Shown: positions 1-8,650 of the stretch, piece by piece
Layout: every line of letters starts with the position of its first letter
Position numbering within the stretch: the first letter of the stretch is position 1
Assembly: GCA_902776685.1 (NCBI GenBank)
Contig: CACYRB010000021.1
Location: forward strand, 1-32,043
Source: an uncultured Prevotellaceae bacterium
Lineage (GTDB): Bacteria > Bacteroidota > Bacteroidia > Bacteroidales > Bacteroidaceae
Direction of reading: 5' to 3'
Length of the DNA: 32,043 nucleotides
The notes under the pieces: model-generated
Told to the model about the DNA's origin: nothing
What the model saw: only the letters and a program-made list of their open reading frames with translations
The model's database searches: none
Translations under genes and position numbers: made by a program

Positions 1-375
1 ATAATGGAGATACTAAATATCTGCATGACAAAGGAGTGTCGAGTGTGGACAATCAAGGACAATTATCGTTTGGGGGATGACATTCAAAGTAAAGTCCTTG
101 CTTTTGCTTTCGGACTGTCTGCTGAGATAGAACGCAATCTTATTAGCCAGCGCACCAAAGAGGCATTGGCGAGAAAGAAAGCAGAGGGAGTCGTGCTTGG
201 TCGCCCTAAAGGAAAGAAAAGCAGTCCTGATAAATACAAGCTATCTGACAAAGAAGTCCTCATCACAGAATTACTAAAGAACGGCACATCACATCGAAAA
301 ATAGCTAAGATATGCAAGGTGGACAGAAATACTCTGGCTCGTTTCATTAAACTTAAAGGATTGGCAGAGAAGTAA
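1..375 (+). CDS. Mpi-family serine DNA invertase, C-terminal part (5' end outside window)
   Basis: The reading frame is open to the left edge, so this is the C-terminal ~124 residues of a longer serine recombinase, and the first ATG at 4 is internal. What remains is the end of the catalytic domain and the long E-helix (AFGLSAEIERNLISQRTKEAL). Then comes the GRPKG linker and a C-terminal helix-turn-helix (SHRKIAKICKVDRNTLARFI) that would bind the recombination site. The catalytic serine would lie upstream. The sequence strongly resembles the 'master DNA invertase Mpi' group of Bacteroidales, enzymes that flip DNA segments between inverted repeats. Its stop codon overlaps the ATG of the next ORF (TAATG), and inverted repeats start 1 nt after the stop. 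The natural inference is that it inverts the adjacent recognition-domain cassettes. A resolvase from a passing element is the alternative. Confidence 0.85.
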   Translation: MMEILNICMTKECRVWTIKDNYRLGDDIQSKVLAFAFGLSAEIERNLISQRTKEALARKKAEGVVLGRPKGKKSSPDKYKLSDKEVLITELLKNGTSHRKIAKICKVDRNTLARFIKLKGLAEK

Positions 376-1286
376 TGAGTGATTTCGTGCAGCAGCAGAA
401 CTCAATTTGTGACTTCGCAACATCCGATAGCTGGGTTATCCTTTCTCCTATTGAGCAAAGCATCAAAAAGAAGATAGAGGCTGTTGGTACACCACTTAAA
501 GATTGGGACATCAACATCTATCGTGGGGTGCTTACAGGATGCAACGAAGCATTCATCATCGATTCCGAAAAACGTGATGAGATACTGGCAAACTGCCAAA
601 CAGAGGATGAACGTCAAAGAACTGCTGAACTTATACGACCGATTCTTAGAGGCCGCGACATAAAGAGGTATGGATATGACTGGGCAAATTTGTATTTAAT
701 AGCAACATTCCCATCTCGTCATTATGATATTGACAGATACCCTGCAGTAAAGCAATATCTGCTTTCGTTTGGTATTGAGAGACTGGAACAAACAGGCAAA
801 ACACATATTGTTGATGGAGAGAAAGTGAAAGCCAGAAAGAAGACCAACAACAAGTGGTTTGAAACTCAGGATAGCATCAGCTATTGGGAGGATTTTAATA
901 AGCCAAAAATTATCTTCCAAGAAATTGTTCAGAGCAGCCAGTTCCTTTACGATGATGCGGTTCATTATATGTGCAATGATACAGGTCGAATCATTGTAGG
1001 AAATCATCTACCCTATATCTTGGGAATATTAAACAGCAAACTTTTTTTCTATGCTGTAAAAAAGTTTTATGGAGGTGGAGTGCTCGGTGAACATGGTATA
1101 AGAATGAAGCATACTTTCTTTGGTAACTTCCCCTGTCTATCTTATGACAGGCAAATAGAGGAAGTTGCCAAAGAACTATCAAACAATTATACAGAAAATG
1201 TCGCCAATAGAGCTGACCAACTTGTCTTTTCTGCTTACTCTTTAACTAAGGAGGAAATATTAGAGATAGAAAGAGAGGTTATATAA
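375..1286 (+). CDS. Silent target-recognition-domain cassette, alternative C-terminus of the methyltransferase
   Basis: This 303-aa ORF has no methyltransferase motifs. It matches the C-terminal recognition region of the opposing methyltransferase (residues ~816-1126): both start SDFVQQQN and share SDSWVILSPIEQSIK, AVGTPLKDWDI and ELIRPILRGRDIKRYGYDWANL. From residue 107 on the two diverge, as expected for different DNA-recognition domains. There is no visible promoter of its own, only the TAATG overlap with the invertase stop, so any translation here would be by coupling. Inversion at either flanking repeat would put this sequence in frame behind the methyltransferase core, giving a predicted 1118-aa enzyme. 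Its last eight bases (TTATATAA) are a palindrome shared with the stop of the opposing gene. It could also make a free recognition protein, which I cannot judge. Confidence 0.85.
   Translation: MSDFVQQQNSICDFATSDSWVILSPIEQSIKKKIEAVGTPLKDWDINIYRGVLTGCNEAFIIDSEKRDEILANCQTEDERQRTAELIRPILRGRDIKRYGYDWANLYLIATFPSRHYDIDRYPAVKQYLLSFGIERLEQTGKTHIVDGEKVKARKKTNNKWFETQDSISYWEDFNKPKIIFQEIVQSSQFLYDDAVHYMCNDTGRIIVGNHLPYILGILNSKLFFYAVKKFYGGGVLGEHGIRMKHTFFGNFPCLSYDRQIEEVAKELSNNYTENVANRADQLVFSAYSLTKEEILEIEREVI
376..400 (+). repeat. Outer inverted repeat, left copy (site A)
   Basis: This pairs with 2189-2213 on the other strand: 24 of 25 bases match, and the last 20 (381-400) match perfectly. It encodes DFVQQQN in both genes and includes a CAG triplet run. 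Beyond it the two copies diverge at DNA level although the proteins stay similar, so the repeat is sharply bounded. This is the best candidate crossover site for the adjacent invertase. Confidence 0.85.
627..693 (+). repeat. Inner inverted repeat, left copy (site B, 67 bp perfect)
   Basis: All 67 bases are identical to the reverse complement of 1896-1962. It encodes ELIRPILRGRDIKRYGYDWANL in both recognition domains. The flanking DNA on both sides differs between copies, so this block has been kept identical by recent recombination or gene conversion, or is itself a crossover site. Confidence 0.9.
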
Positions 1287-4200
1287 TCTCTACAAAACCA
1301 ATAGTATTTCTTTCTTCAGACGAAAGATTATACAAATCAAAGAGCATAGAGTCTATTCTCTGTGCTTTTTGTCTGGTATATTCGTTTTGTATATCTTCTA
1401 CAGCTTCTTGGAATTGCTGGTTTTGGGCATCAGAAACTTCATACACAGGTATTTTGTCAAAGAAGATTTTACTCAACTCTCGTGTTCCACCTTGCAATTC
1501 GGGGAACGAATCTCTAAAACAGTATTTGAATAAAGAAGAATTGAAAAATGCGGTAAGATATGCAACTCTCTTTCCAGTAATAATAAAGCATTTCTGGTTT
1601 GTAAGATACAATTTATTGTCAAATACAAATGGCATGTATTTGGTCATGTTCGGATAGATAATTTTTGGCTTTAAGAAATCCTCCCAATATTTGGCCCCCC
1701 ACCTTTGCATAGCATACCATTCGTAACGTATTCCTGTTTCAGCTTTGTTCCTCTTTGACAGAGGCTCCTTATATTGTAACATGTGTGAATACACGGCTGG
1801 ATATTGTTCCTTAAATGCCTTCTCCGCTTTTTCTGATGCTCCTTGAATACTATCGTCAAATTGGTACGGAAAATGCCAAGGAATATAGATTAACCACAAA
1901 TTTGCCCAGTCATATCCATACCTCTTTATGTCGCGGCCTCTAAGAATCGGTCGTATAAGTTCCTCCGTTCTTTTGCGCTCTTCGGCATCCCTGCAATTTG
2001 CAAGAATTTCATTACGCTTCTCTGTTGATATTATAAAAGCATCATTGAAGCCTGTTTTTATTCCATAGTTAATCTGAATATCCCAATCCTTTAAGGGTGT
2101 TCCAACGGCTTCAATCTTTCGCTTAATACTCTGTTCGATGGGCGATAATATCACCCAGCTGTCAGAAGAATTAAAGTCACAGATGCTATTCTGCTGCTGC
2201 ACGAAATCGCTCAAATTCTTTACACTATCTTTGTTCTGTTTGTTGGTAACTGCACAAACGGTCTCGTGCTGATTGTTTGACTTTGAGAAAAGCAGGATGT
2301 TGGTATCAACTGTGGCACTCTCAAAAATCTTCACTCCTGCAAAATCAATAAGCAACATGGGGTTGGTTTTATTGGCAAAGAATTCTCTGGTCTTTTCGCC
2401 ATATCCTGCTCGCATCCACTTATTGGAGGTAATGTAGCAAAGGTTTCCTTCTTCTTTTAGAAGTTGCCATCCACGCTCATAGAACAGACAATAGATGTCA
2501 CCAGTACGTGCAAACGTCTTATAATCTTGGTCTTGGTAAAGTTTTGCCAATTCCCCACCATTATTTTGCAATTGGATGTATGGCGGGTTTCCGATCACAA
2601 TATCAAATCCTTCACCATATCCCAACATCCATTCTGGATCAAAGAACTCGGCTACTGCATTTTGGTCGTATGGATTCCATAATGCCATTTGTTTTGCATC
2701 TTCAGGAGCAAAAACATCATCTTCAGCAAGGAGCTCTAATAATTCATTGCGTAACTTTTCGTCTTTCCTCCGAAGACTCATCTTCTCATTAGCCGTCTTA
2801 GCACGGAAATGCTGATGACGAACTTCATGCAATTCATTTTTCTTTATGTTCACTGGGTTTGTCTCGCTGTCAGCGAACAAATCAAGTTGGTCTTCAGCTT
2901 TCCTTCTTTTCAGCGATATAAGAGAATTAGCGGTAACAAACTTTGTCTCTAAGTTAGGCAGAGTAGGTATTCCAAAATTCGGCTTTGAATTATCTTTCTC
3001 GCAATCACAGATGAGAGAAATAAAGAATCTCAGTTTGCTTATCTGCGTCGCAATGTTTTGAATGTCTGAGCCATAGATGCAATTCTCTATAATATTGAGT
3101 TTAAGTTCATAAACGCTTTGCTCAGGCTCTATGCGCTGCAATATATCGACCATGCGGTTTAGCAGACCCATTGGGAAAGCACCAGAACCACATGCAGGGT
3201 CAATAATTTTTATGCTTCTTAAGCGACTGGCAATTTCTTTATAGACAAGAGCTTTACTTTGATCATATTCAAAGTTATCGGACAGAAGAGATTGCACCAC
3301 ATCAGCAGAGATTTCCTTTCCTTTAGTCAGATACGCTTTCAAACTTTCATCCACCATGTAATTAACAATCTCACGTGGAGTATAGAATGAGCCTGACTGG
3401 TTTCGGGCAGCTTCTTTTGTTTCAGGATTATAAGCTCCGAGCAGATTTTCGAAAACCTTTCCTAATAATTCTGGATCGAGAGCCACTTGTTGTTCGTTGG
3501 GTGTGTTCTCCTCTATAGTAAAGTTATATTTTTTAAGTATGCTAATAAGTCCAGATTGCTCATCGAAGAATAAAACGTTCGGAATAAATGCACGCTGACG
3601 GTATCTTCCATTGGGCCATTTGTTATCGTTGCGTGAAAAACCATCATAATTAAATGCTTTCTCCACGCCATCAATTTTCTTTGTCTTATCCAGACATTCA
3701 AAAAGTCCTCCATTAAGGAACGGGATATCAGCAAAAACATTCAACACCTCTTCTTCGCTGATTTTGAATAATTCAGCATAGCGATAGAGTGTTTTTACAT
3801 CCCTTTGTCCTTCCCGTTTGGCAAAGCCACGTTTTCCATCTTCATCTTCAATGGCGCGGTTAAGCGTGGCAAAGAAAAGATTTTGCAAAATAGCATTGTA
3901 ATAAACACCTTGCTGCTGACTTTGCGGATTAAAATCTTTCAGTATTTTCTTCAGATATGATTCCTCGAAAAGATTATTAGGCACCAGTCCTTTTTGTTTG
4001 ATGAACCACACGAACATTAAACGGGTAAGGAGACGAATAATTTTTTTGTCAATATCTTCAAAGTCATCAGTAGCCGTGTTTGTATCATTCGGAAAGTAAA
4101 TACCTGATTCCTCAGATACCGCCCATTGATACCAGCCAAATAATTCATTATAGAATTCTTTCGTAAGTGCTTCTACAGAGAATGCATCTTTGATAGAAAG

Positions 4201-4659
4201 GAATGTAATGCCTTCTTGTTGCAGCTTTAGGAAACGGCTAACCGCTGTATTATAGAAATTGCCTGGTTCACCAAATACGAACGTGTATCTTTTTGGTGAT
4301 GTGTTATCTCCCTTTAAGTCGCAAATGAAAGACAACCTCCAGTTCTTTCCATCGTCGAATACCACAAGCGCAGCATCAACTAAATACCTCAGATATGGTT
4401 TAATAAGCTGGCGTAAACCCACACGACGTTTTTTTACTGACGAATTCAGCTTAAGATAGAAAAGTCCTATTTCATAATTGTCTGTAGTCTGTTTCTTACC
4501 TAAATAATATCCTTCACCCTCTGACGGAACTATATCCAACAATTCCGGTCTTTGTCGTATAGTCTGTGCGCCAAAATAGGTTATAAGAAACTGTGTCCAA
4601 TCTTGCAGGTTGAACTTATTCTGGAAAAGGTTACGCAGTTGCTCGTTAGTGTATGCCAT
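1279..4659 (-). CDS. N6-adenine DNA methyltransferase with exchangeable C-terminal recognition domain (Eco57I/type IIG-like)
   Basis: The protein is 1126 aa. The N-terminal ~400 residues are of unrecognised function, with no clear PD-(D/E)XK nuclease motif. A conserved SGSFYTPREIVNYMV stretch (~422-435) precedes the methyltransferase core: SAM-binding motif I DPACGSGAF (~487-495) and catalytic motif IV NPPY (~691-694), typical of N6-adenine methylases of the Eco57I/type IIG/PglX kind. Residues ~816-1126 are the recognition domain, duplicated in the opposing cassette. It starts 2 nt after the helicase stop, so the two are one operon and probably work as one restriction/defence system, with the helicase supplying nuclease and translocase. 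The gene end lies inside the putative inverton. Exact system class (type ISP-like split enzyme, DISARM-like or other) is not settled from sequence alone. Confidence 0.85.
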   Translation of the reverse strand: MAYTNEQLRNLFQNKFNLQDWTQFLITYFGAQTIRQRPELLDIVPSEGEGYYLGKKQTTDNYEIGLFYLKLNSSVKKRRVGLRQLIKPYLRYLVDAALVVFDDGKNWRLSFICDLKGDNTSPKRYTFVFGEPGNFYNTAVSRFLKLQQEGITFLSIKDAFSVEALTKEFYNELFGWYQWAVSEESGIYFPNDTNTATDDFEDIDKKIIRLLTRLMFVWFIKQKGLVPNNLFEESYLKKILKDFNPQSQQQGVYYNAILQNLFFATLNRAIEDEDGKRGFAKREGQRDVKTLYRYAELFKISEEEVLNVFADIPFLNGGLFECLDKTKKIDGVEKAFNYDGFSRNDNKWPNGRYRQRAFIPNVLFFDEQSGLISILKKYNFTIEENTPNEQQVALDPELLGKVFENLLGAYNPETKEAARNQSGSFYTPREIVNYMVDESLKAYLTKGKEISADVVQSLLSDNFEYDQSKALVYKEIASRLRSIKIIDPACGSGAFPMGLLNRMVDILQRIEPEQSVYELKLNIIENCIYGSDIQNIATQISKLRFFISLICDCEKDNSKPNFGIPTLPNLETKFVTANSLISLKRRKAEDQLDLFADSETNPVNIKKNELHEVRHQHFRAKTANEKMSLRRKDEKLRNELLELLAEDDVFAPEDAKQMALWNPYDQNAVAEFFDPEWMLGYGEGFDIVIGNPPYIQLQNNGGELAKLYQDQDYKTFARTGDIYCLFYERGWQLLKEEGNLCYITSNKWMRAGYGEKTREFFANKTNPMLLIDFAGVKIFESATVDTNILLFSKSNNQHETVCAVTNKQNKDSVKNLSDFVQQQNSICDFNSSDSWVILSPIEQSIKRKIEAVGTPLKDWDIQINYGIKTGFNDAFIISTEKRNEILANCRDAEERKRTEELIRPILRGRDIKRYGYDWANLWLIYIPWHFPYQFDDSIQGASEKAEKAFKEQYPAVYSHMLQYKEPLSKRNKAETGIRYEWYAMQRWGAKYWEDFLKPKIIYPNMTKYMPFVFDNKLYLTNQKCFIITGKRVAYLTAFFNSSLFKYCFRDSFPELQGGTRELSKIFFDKIPVYEVSDAQNQQFQEAVEDIQNEYTRQKAQRIDSMLFDLYNLSSEERNTIGFVEII
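1896..1962 (-). repeat. Inner inverted repeat, right copy (site B)
   Basis: This is the partner of 627-693 and lies inside the methyltransferase gene at codons ~900-921. The match is perfect over 67 bp. The distance from site A in protein terms is 76 residues in both copies, so crossovers at A or B give the same chimera length. Confidence 0.9.
2189..2213 (-). repeat. Outer inverted repeat, right copy (site A)
   Basis: This is the partner of 376-400 (one mismatch), inside the methyltransferase gene at codons ~816-824. It marks the junction between the constant catalytic part and the exchangeable recognition part. Confidence 0.85.
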
Positions 4660-4661
4660 AA

Positions 4662-7600
4662 TTATTCAAAGGTTGCTGATGTTATAATTTCCGATTGCTG
4701 GTATTGGTCTTCACGCTCTTGTTTCTCTTTACTGATGTAGTAATGGTCGTAGAGGTTTTCCAACTTCATTGACAACATCGGCTTAAGCGTGTCAACCGTA
4801 GAAGATTTCTTCTGACGATTGAGTTCCCTGCTCAGACGATTAAGACTGAGCGTTAGATTTGAGAACACACCATCGTTAACATATTGTTCAATAGTTATTA
4901 GCTTACCATAAATTTCATCGGTGGGGAACAGACGTTTCATTTCGCGCAGGAAAGCTAATGCAGAAATAGCATTCTTATCCTTTTTCTTCTCTGCTATTGA
5001 AATTTCTGTTGTCTCCACAACGGATGTAAGTTGTTCATAATCCTTATATGCTTTTCTTACATGCTCATAATGAAGTCCTTTTACAGCTTCAAAGTTACCC
5101 GTCGGCTCATCCTCTTTTGCTCGCAGCCATTCAGCAGCTTGCAGAAATTCTATCTGTTGCGGAGCTTCGTTTTCCGTAACCTTATAGAACTGAGAGCGAC
5201 TGCCCGTAGTGATATATACTATCGTAGAGCGAGCTTCCACATCTTTCGGGCGGTATTGCGTTGAGCGCACTGTTCGGCTCTTAAATGGCAGAGCCTTTAT
5301 CTTATTATAAAGTTCTCGATCGTTCGCATATAATTCCCTGATTTCGCGTAGCAGTTCAAGTTGCTTATCAACGTTGTCCCTAACCTTATCATCGAAGAGT
5401 TGGAATTCACGCAACATTTCCTCTCGCGAATACACCTGTGCATCCTCACCTAACGCAGAATGGAAGCCTTGCAATTTGATAAGAGCATTGGTGTAGAGTT
5501 GTATCTGTTTGTCACCATCCTTTGACGGATAGAACATATAGTTATAGATATGGTCAGAGGTGGAACCGATACGATTTACACGTCCTATGCGCTGCATGAG
5601 ACGTGTCGCGTTCCATGGAGAGTCATAGTTGACAATCACATTGGAGCGGTGAAGGTTCACACCTTCAGCCAAAACGTCTGACGAGATAATAATATTGTAT
5701 TTGTTCAATTTCTCACCAGAATAGTTAGCATCGAAATTAGCCCTGATGTCATCAAGAACATTTCGACGGTTAGATGCACTCACAATGAGTACATCGGAAC
5801 GGTGTAGGTCGTTTTTCAATTTATCGCCAAGGTAATTGATAGTGTCCACACTTTCCGAGAAAATCACTAGTTTCCCTTCTTTGTTAAGTTCTACTTCTTT
5901 ACCATTCCGATGACCTTTCTGACACATCAATTCAGTTTCAAGATAAAGTTTGAAAAGGTCATATTTGGGATCCTTTTCAACTTTGTCCCACAGAGAAGCA
6001 AGTTTCTCCAATTTCTCTGCATCTTCCCTTAGTTTCTTGATATATTCAGGGTTGAAGTCTGCCTGAGTAAACAGAATATCCTCTTTGTCATAACCGTGTT
6101 CAAGTGCTTTCTCAACAATAGCATCAAACTCAACATCATTAGCCATCATTCCTTTGACATCTATCTCTGGAGCAATAAGAATGTTGTTATTATCCCACAT
6201 CTTAATCATATCGTTTGTGATGCGTAGGAATGTATGTAATGATTTCTTGAACGCGAAGAAACTACTTTCAAGGCGTTTTACCATGTGAACACGGAAAATG
6301 CCAGAGAATACTTGCGCAAATTGAATCGCATTACGATATTTGCCTGCCTTTTCTCCTATAATGTATTCTATTGCACGGTAACGAGCAAAATGAAGGCCCA
6401 CACCATTTGGGTTATCTTCATTCGGAGTGTCAGTTAGTATTGTAATGGTATCATAAAAAAGTTCGCTCAACTCCTTATCTAACTGATACTCACATTCATT
6501 GGGCTGTTCTACATTTGGGAAATGAATACCCTGTTGCATCAGGTCTGCTTTATATTCTTCGTTGTTCCAGAGGTTTTTGCGGGTACGTCTTACCAAAATC
6601 TTATCTAAGACTTTTGTACGCATCTCCTCATATATCTTGTCGGCAGCATCCGTTATAACATTATTGCCCACCTTGCCACGCTTACGCATCAGTTCGTTAT
6701 ATTTCTTAATCCACGGCTGGAACAATGTGGTTATATTTGTGATGCCGTCAAGAGTAGGTCTTCTGGCATTTTGGAAAAGCAATATCAGGTTGCGGAAATC
6801 CTCCGGGCGGTTGTTTAATGGCGTCGCAGAAAGAAGGATTACTTTTTTCTGAATGCCCTCAACCAGTCCGTCATTCACACGTGGAGTTTTACAAATACGC
6901 TGCAAGTCATTATATCTGCCAGATGTGTCAGAACGGAAGTTATGAGCTTCATCAACTATCACGAGGTCAAATTCTTCTGGACCGTCGTAGTTGTCACTTC
7001 CTTCAATAACTTTGTTCAGGCTACCATTTGTTATAAACTGAGAGTATTTTGTGAGACTAAAGTCCTTGAATGTGCCAAGCCAGTTTTCTTTGACAGCAGG
7101 AGGATAGATCACTAATATCTTCGTGTTCTTTCCGTTTTCCTCTACAAAGCGTTTTGCAATCATTGCTGCCACAATAGTTTTACCTGTACCGACGACGTCG
7201 GCAAGGAAGAAGCCATTGAATTCTTTAAGCATCTGAAAACCTTGTATTACAGCATCATTTTGATATTTTAGCTGCATGTAATCTTTTGGCATGTCTAGTG
7301 TGAAATCGTCTTCCACTTGATTGCCAAAGGCATCTATCAAGACTTTCATGAATATCTCGTATGGAGTGGGCAGTTCTTCCAAATGGGTCATCTTGCGAAT
7401 ACGCTCAATGTCCTCTGCTGTGATAGGAATACCCTCGTTCCAAAGATTTTCAAATTCATTCTTGCAATAGGCTACGTCATCATAGTCTTTCATTGCCACA
7501 TTCAGTTCATAACGTGGTGGCAGAGTAATGCCTAAGCCGGAGTCTGATATATTTGAAGATCCCATAAGAACCCAACCATCGGTATTTGGACTGAAATTTT

Positions 7601-8021
7601 GTGGCAAGCATAGATAGAATTTAGCATGTAGGTTTTTAGACTTATGAATCCTCATCTGTAGCTTTCCTGACACGATATCATCGCATAGTTGAAGAATTCC
7701 CTCTTCAACTTCTGGAGAATACTTGGCGTCCTTAACGTCTTGGATGAAGTCTTTTGTATATATTTCTCTAGCTTCATCATCTCCTTCAAGCATAAGTAAT
7801 GCTTGATTATGTTTGCGGAAAATGCTATCTACATTTATACCAACGAGAATTTTTATTTCTTGAACGTTAGCTAATTCTTTTCGTAGCTTAAAATATCCTG
7901 ATGAACGGAAATATCCAACGACTGCAAGAAAAGAATGAAAATTCGGCATTCCTTCTGCAATCCCTTTGAACTTGTCAAAAAGGGTATTCTCTGGAGAGTT
8001 GTTAAAAAACTTGCTACTCAT
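4662..8021 (-). CDS. PLD-domain SNF2-family helicase/nuclease, restriction partner
   Basis: The protein is 1119 aa from the chosen start. Near residues 132-157 it has a phospholipase-D-type nuclease half-site (HAKFY ... GSSNISDSGL). The usual aspartate after HxK is not obvious. A superfamily-2 helicase follows: Walker A ADVVGTGKT (~274-282), DEAH box (VDEAHNFR), SATPLNNRP and motif VI RLMQRIGRVNRIG. I start at 8021 (MSSKFFNN) because it is preceded by an AGAAGGA ribosome-binding-like sequence and fits the usual start of this family as I remember it. The frame is open to an ATG at 8072, which would add 17 atypical residues. It sits directly upstream of the methyltransferase. Inferred role: ATP-driven DNA translocation and cleavage of unmodified foreign DNA. 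Confidence 0.85.
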   Translation of the reverse strand: MSSKFFNNSPENTLFDKFKGIAEGMPNFHSFLAVVGYFRSSGYFKLRKELANVQEIKILVGINVDSIFRKHNQALLMLEGDDEAREIYTKDFIQDVKDAKYSPEVEEGILQLCDDIVSGKLQMRIHKSKNLHAKFYLCLPQNFSPNTDGWVLMGSSNISDSGLGITLPPRYELNVAMKDYDDVAYCKNEFENLWNEGIPITAEDIERIRKMTHLEELPTPYEIFMKVLIDAFGNQVEDDFTLDMPKDYMQLKYQNDAVIQGFQMLKEFNGFFLADVVGTGKTIVAAMIAKRFVEENGKNTKILVIYPPAVKENWLGTFKDFSLTKYSQFITNGSLNKVIEGSDNYDGPEEFDLVIVDEAHNFRSDTSGRYNDLQRICKTPRVNDGLVEGIQKKVILLSATPLNNRPEDFRNLILLFQNARRPTLDGITNITTLFQPWIKKYNELMRKRGKVGNNVITDAADKIYEEMRTKVLDKILVRRTRKNLWNNEEYKADLMQQGIHFPNVEQPNECEYQLDKELSELFYDTITILTDTPNEDNPNGVGLHFARYRAIEYIIGEKAGKYRNAIQFAQVFSGIFRVHMVKRLESSFFAFKKSLHTFLRITNDMIKMWDNNNILIAPEIDVKGMMANDVEFDAIVEKALEHGYDKEDILFTQADFNPEYIKKLREDAEKLEKLASLWDKVEKDPKYDLFKLYLETELMCQKGHRNGKEVELNKEGKLVIFSESVDTINYLGDKLKNDLHRSDVLIVSASNRRNVLDDIRANFDANYSGEKLNKYNIIISSDVLAEGVNLHRSNVIVNYDSPWNATRLMQRIGRVNRIGSTSDHIYNYMFYPSKDGDKQIQLYTNALIKLQGFHSALGEDAQVYSREEMLREFQLFDDKVRDNVDKQLELLREIRELYANDRELYNKIKALPFKSRTVRSTQYRPKDVEARSTIVYITTGSRSQFYKVTENEAPQQIEFLQAAEWLRAKEDEPTGNFEAVKGLHYEHVRKAYKDYEQLTSVVETTEISIAEKKKDKNAISALAFLREMKRLFPTDEIYGKLITIEQYVNDGVFSNLTLSLNRLSRELNRQKKSSTVDTLKPMLSMKLENLYDHYYISKEKQEREDQYQQSEIITSATFE

Positions 8022-8184
8022 ATCCTTCTGTAGAGTAAAGACGCCCCAAGCAGTGTCTCGACAGGCGACCAAACCTTTGCATACACTGCGAAGGAGTTCT
8101 GTATATATTGTTTGCCTTTTGGTTCTTTGGGTCTTTAGTCGAAGATGTGAGCGTGATTTCCTTCATGCGCACATTGCATGGACG

Positions 8185-8192
8185 CAAAGTTA
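8185..8192 (-). promoter_or_regulatory. Candidate -7 box for the helicase-methyltransferase operon
   Basis: On the minus strand this reads TAACTTTG, matching the Bacteroidetes -7 consensus TAnnTTTG. No clean TTTG -33 box lies 19-20 nt further upstream, so support is moderate. It would give a leader of about 150 nt. Confidence 0.45.
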
Positions 8193-8382
8193 CTAAAAAA
8201 ATCCGAAAAACAGTTTTTCTCTATGTAAAATAAGGTAAAGAAGACGATTTTTACCTCATTTTGATACCAAAACGGCATCTTCACCTTTCTTTTCCCTACC
8301 ATCTAAAAACTATATCGTACCTTTTCCCGTTGTTCACGATGGATATTCCTCGATGGTTGACATAGAGATACTTCTATAGTGT

Positions 8383-8409
8383 ATAGTTCATAGTGCATAG
8401 TTCATAGTC
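8383..8409 (-). repeat. 27-bp repeat, identical in inverse orientation to 24385-24411
   Basis: This lies in a run of near-identical ATAGTTCATAGTGC-type units. The reverse complement matches 24385-24411 over all 27 bases, so the same repeat family occurs in two intergenic regions 16 kb apart in opposite orientation. Confidence 0.8.
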
Positions 8410-8609
8410 CATAGTTCATAGTGTATGGTTGGTGGAGGAAGGGAATAATCTGTTCTTATGTTATTATGTCTTATTATTTGTGTTAATTTTTATTAAATCG
8501 GAGGTGGAAATGTTAACGGATTTTGTTGAGAAAAATCTTCGTTTTAGAGAACGGAAAGGGTGTTTTTGGGCAAAAATGAGGGTTGTTTTCAAAAAAGGTA
8601 TCGTTTTTT

Positions 8610-8649
8610 GTCATAAAGCATACCTTTATCGGTCATAAAGCATACCTTT
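8610..8649. repeat. Two 18-bp direct repeats, 22-bp period
   Basis: GTCATAAAGCATACCTTT occurs at 8610-8627 and 8632-8649, just before a 30-bp palindrome with a related TACCTTTTTT core. Function unknown. Confidence 0.75.
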
Positions 8650-8650
8650 T

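Larger units (their letters stand above)
376..2213. mobile_element. Putative invertible segment (recognition-domain inverton)
   Basis: This segment is bounded by a 25-bp inverted repeat (376-400 and 2189-2213, one mismatch). It contains a second, nested 67-bp perfect inverted repeat (627-693 and 1896-1962). The + strand cassette and the 3' part of the minus-strand methyltransferase lie tail to tail between them. Both repeats fall in the same reading frame in both copies, so inversion preserves the ORF. An Mpi-type invertase gene ends at the left border. Invertible specificity domains are established for type I hsdS genes; here the same logic appears on a one-piece methyltransferase. In the orientation given, the minus-strand allele is the active one. 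Confidence 0.8.

Noticed and set aside
1-8021. DISARM or BREX system
   Set aside because: Shared parts (SNF2 helicase, PLD, adenine methylase) are present but the defining genes (drmA/drmB, or pglZ/brxC) are not in the window; genes to the left are not visible.
8429-8638. 69-aa ORF in the junction region
   Set aside because: No ribosome-binding site and no family resemblance, and it runs into the direct repeats; likely chance.
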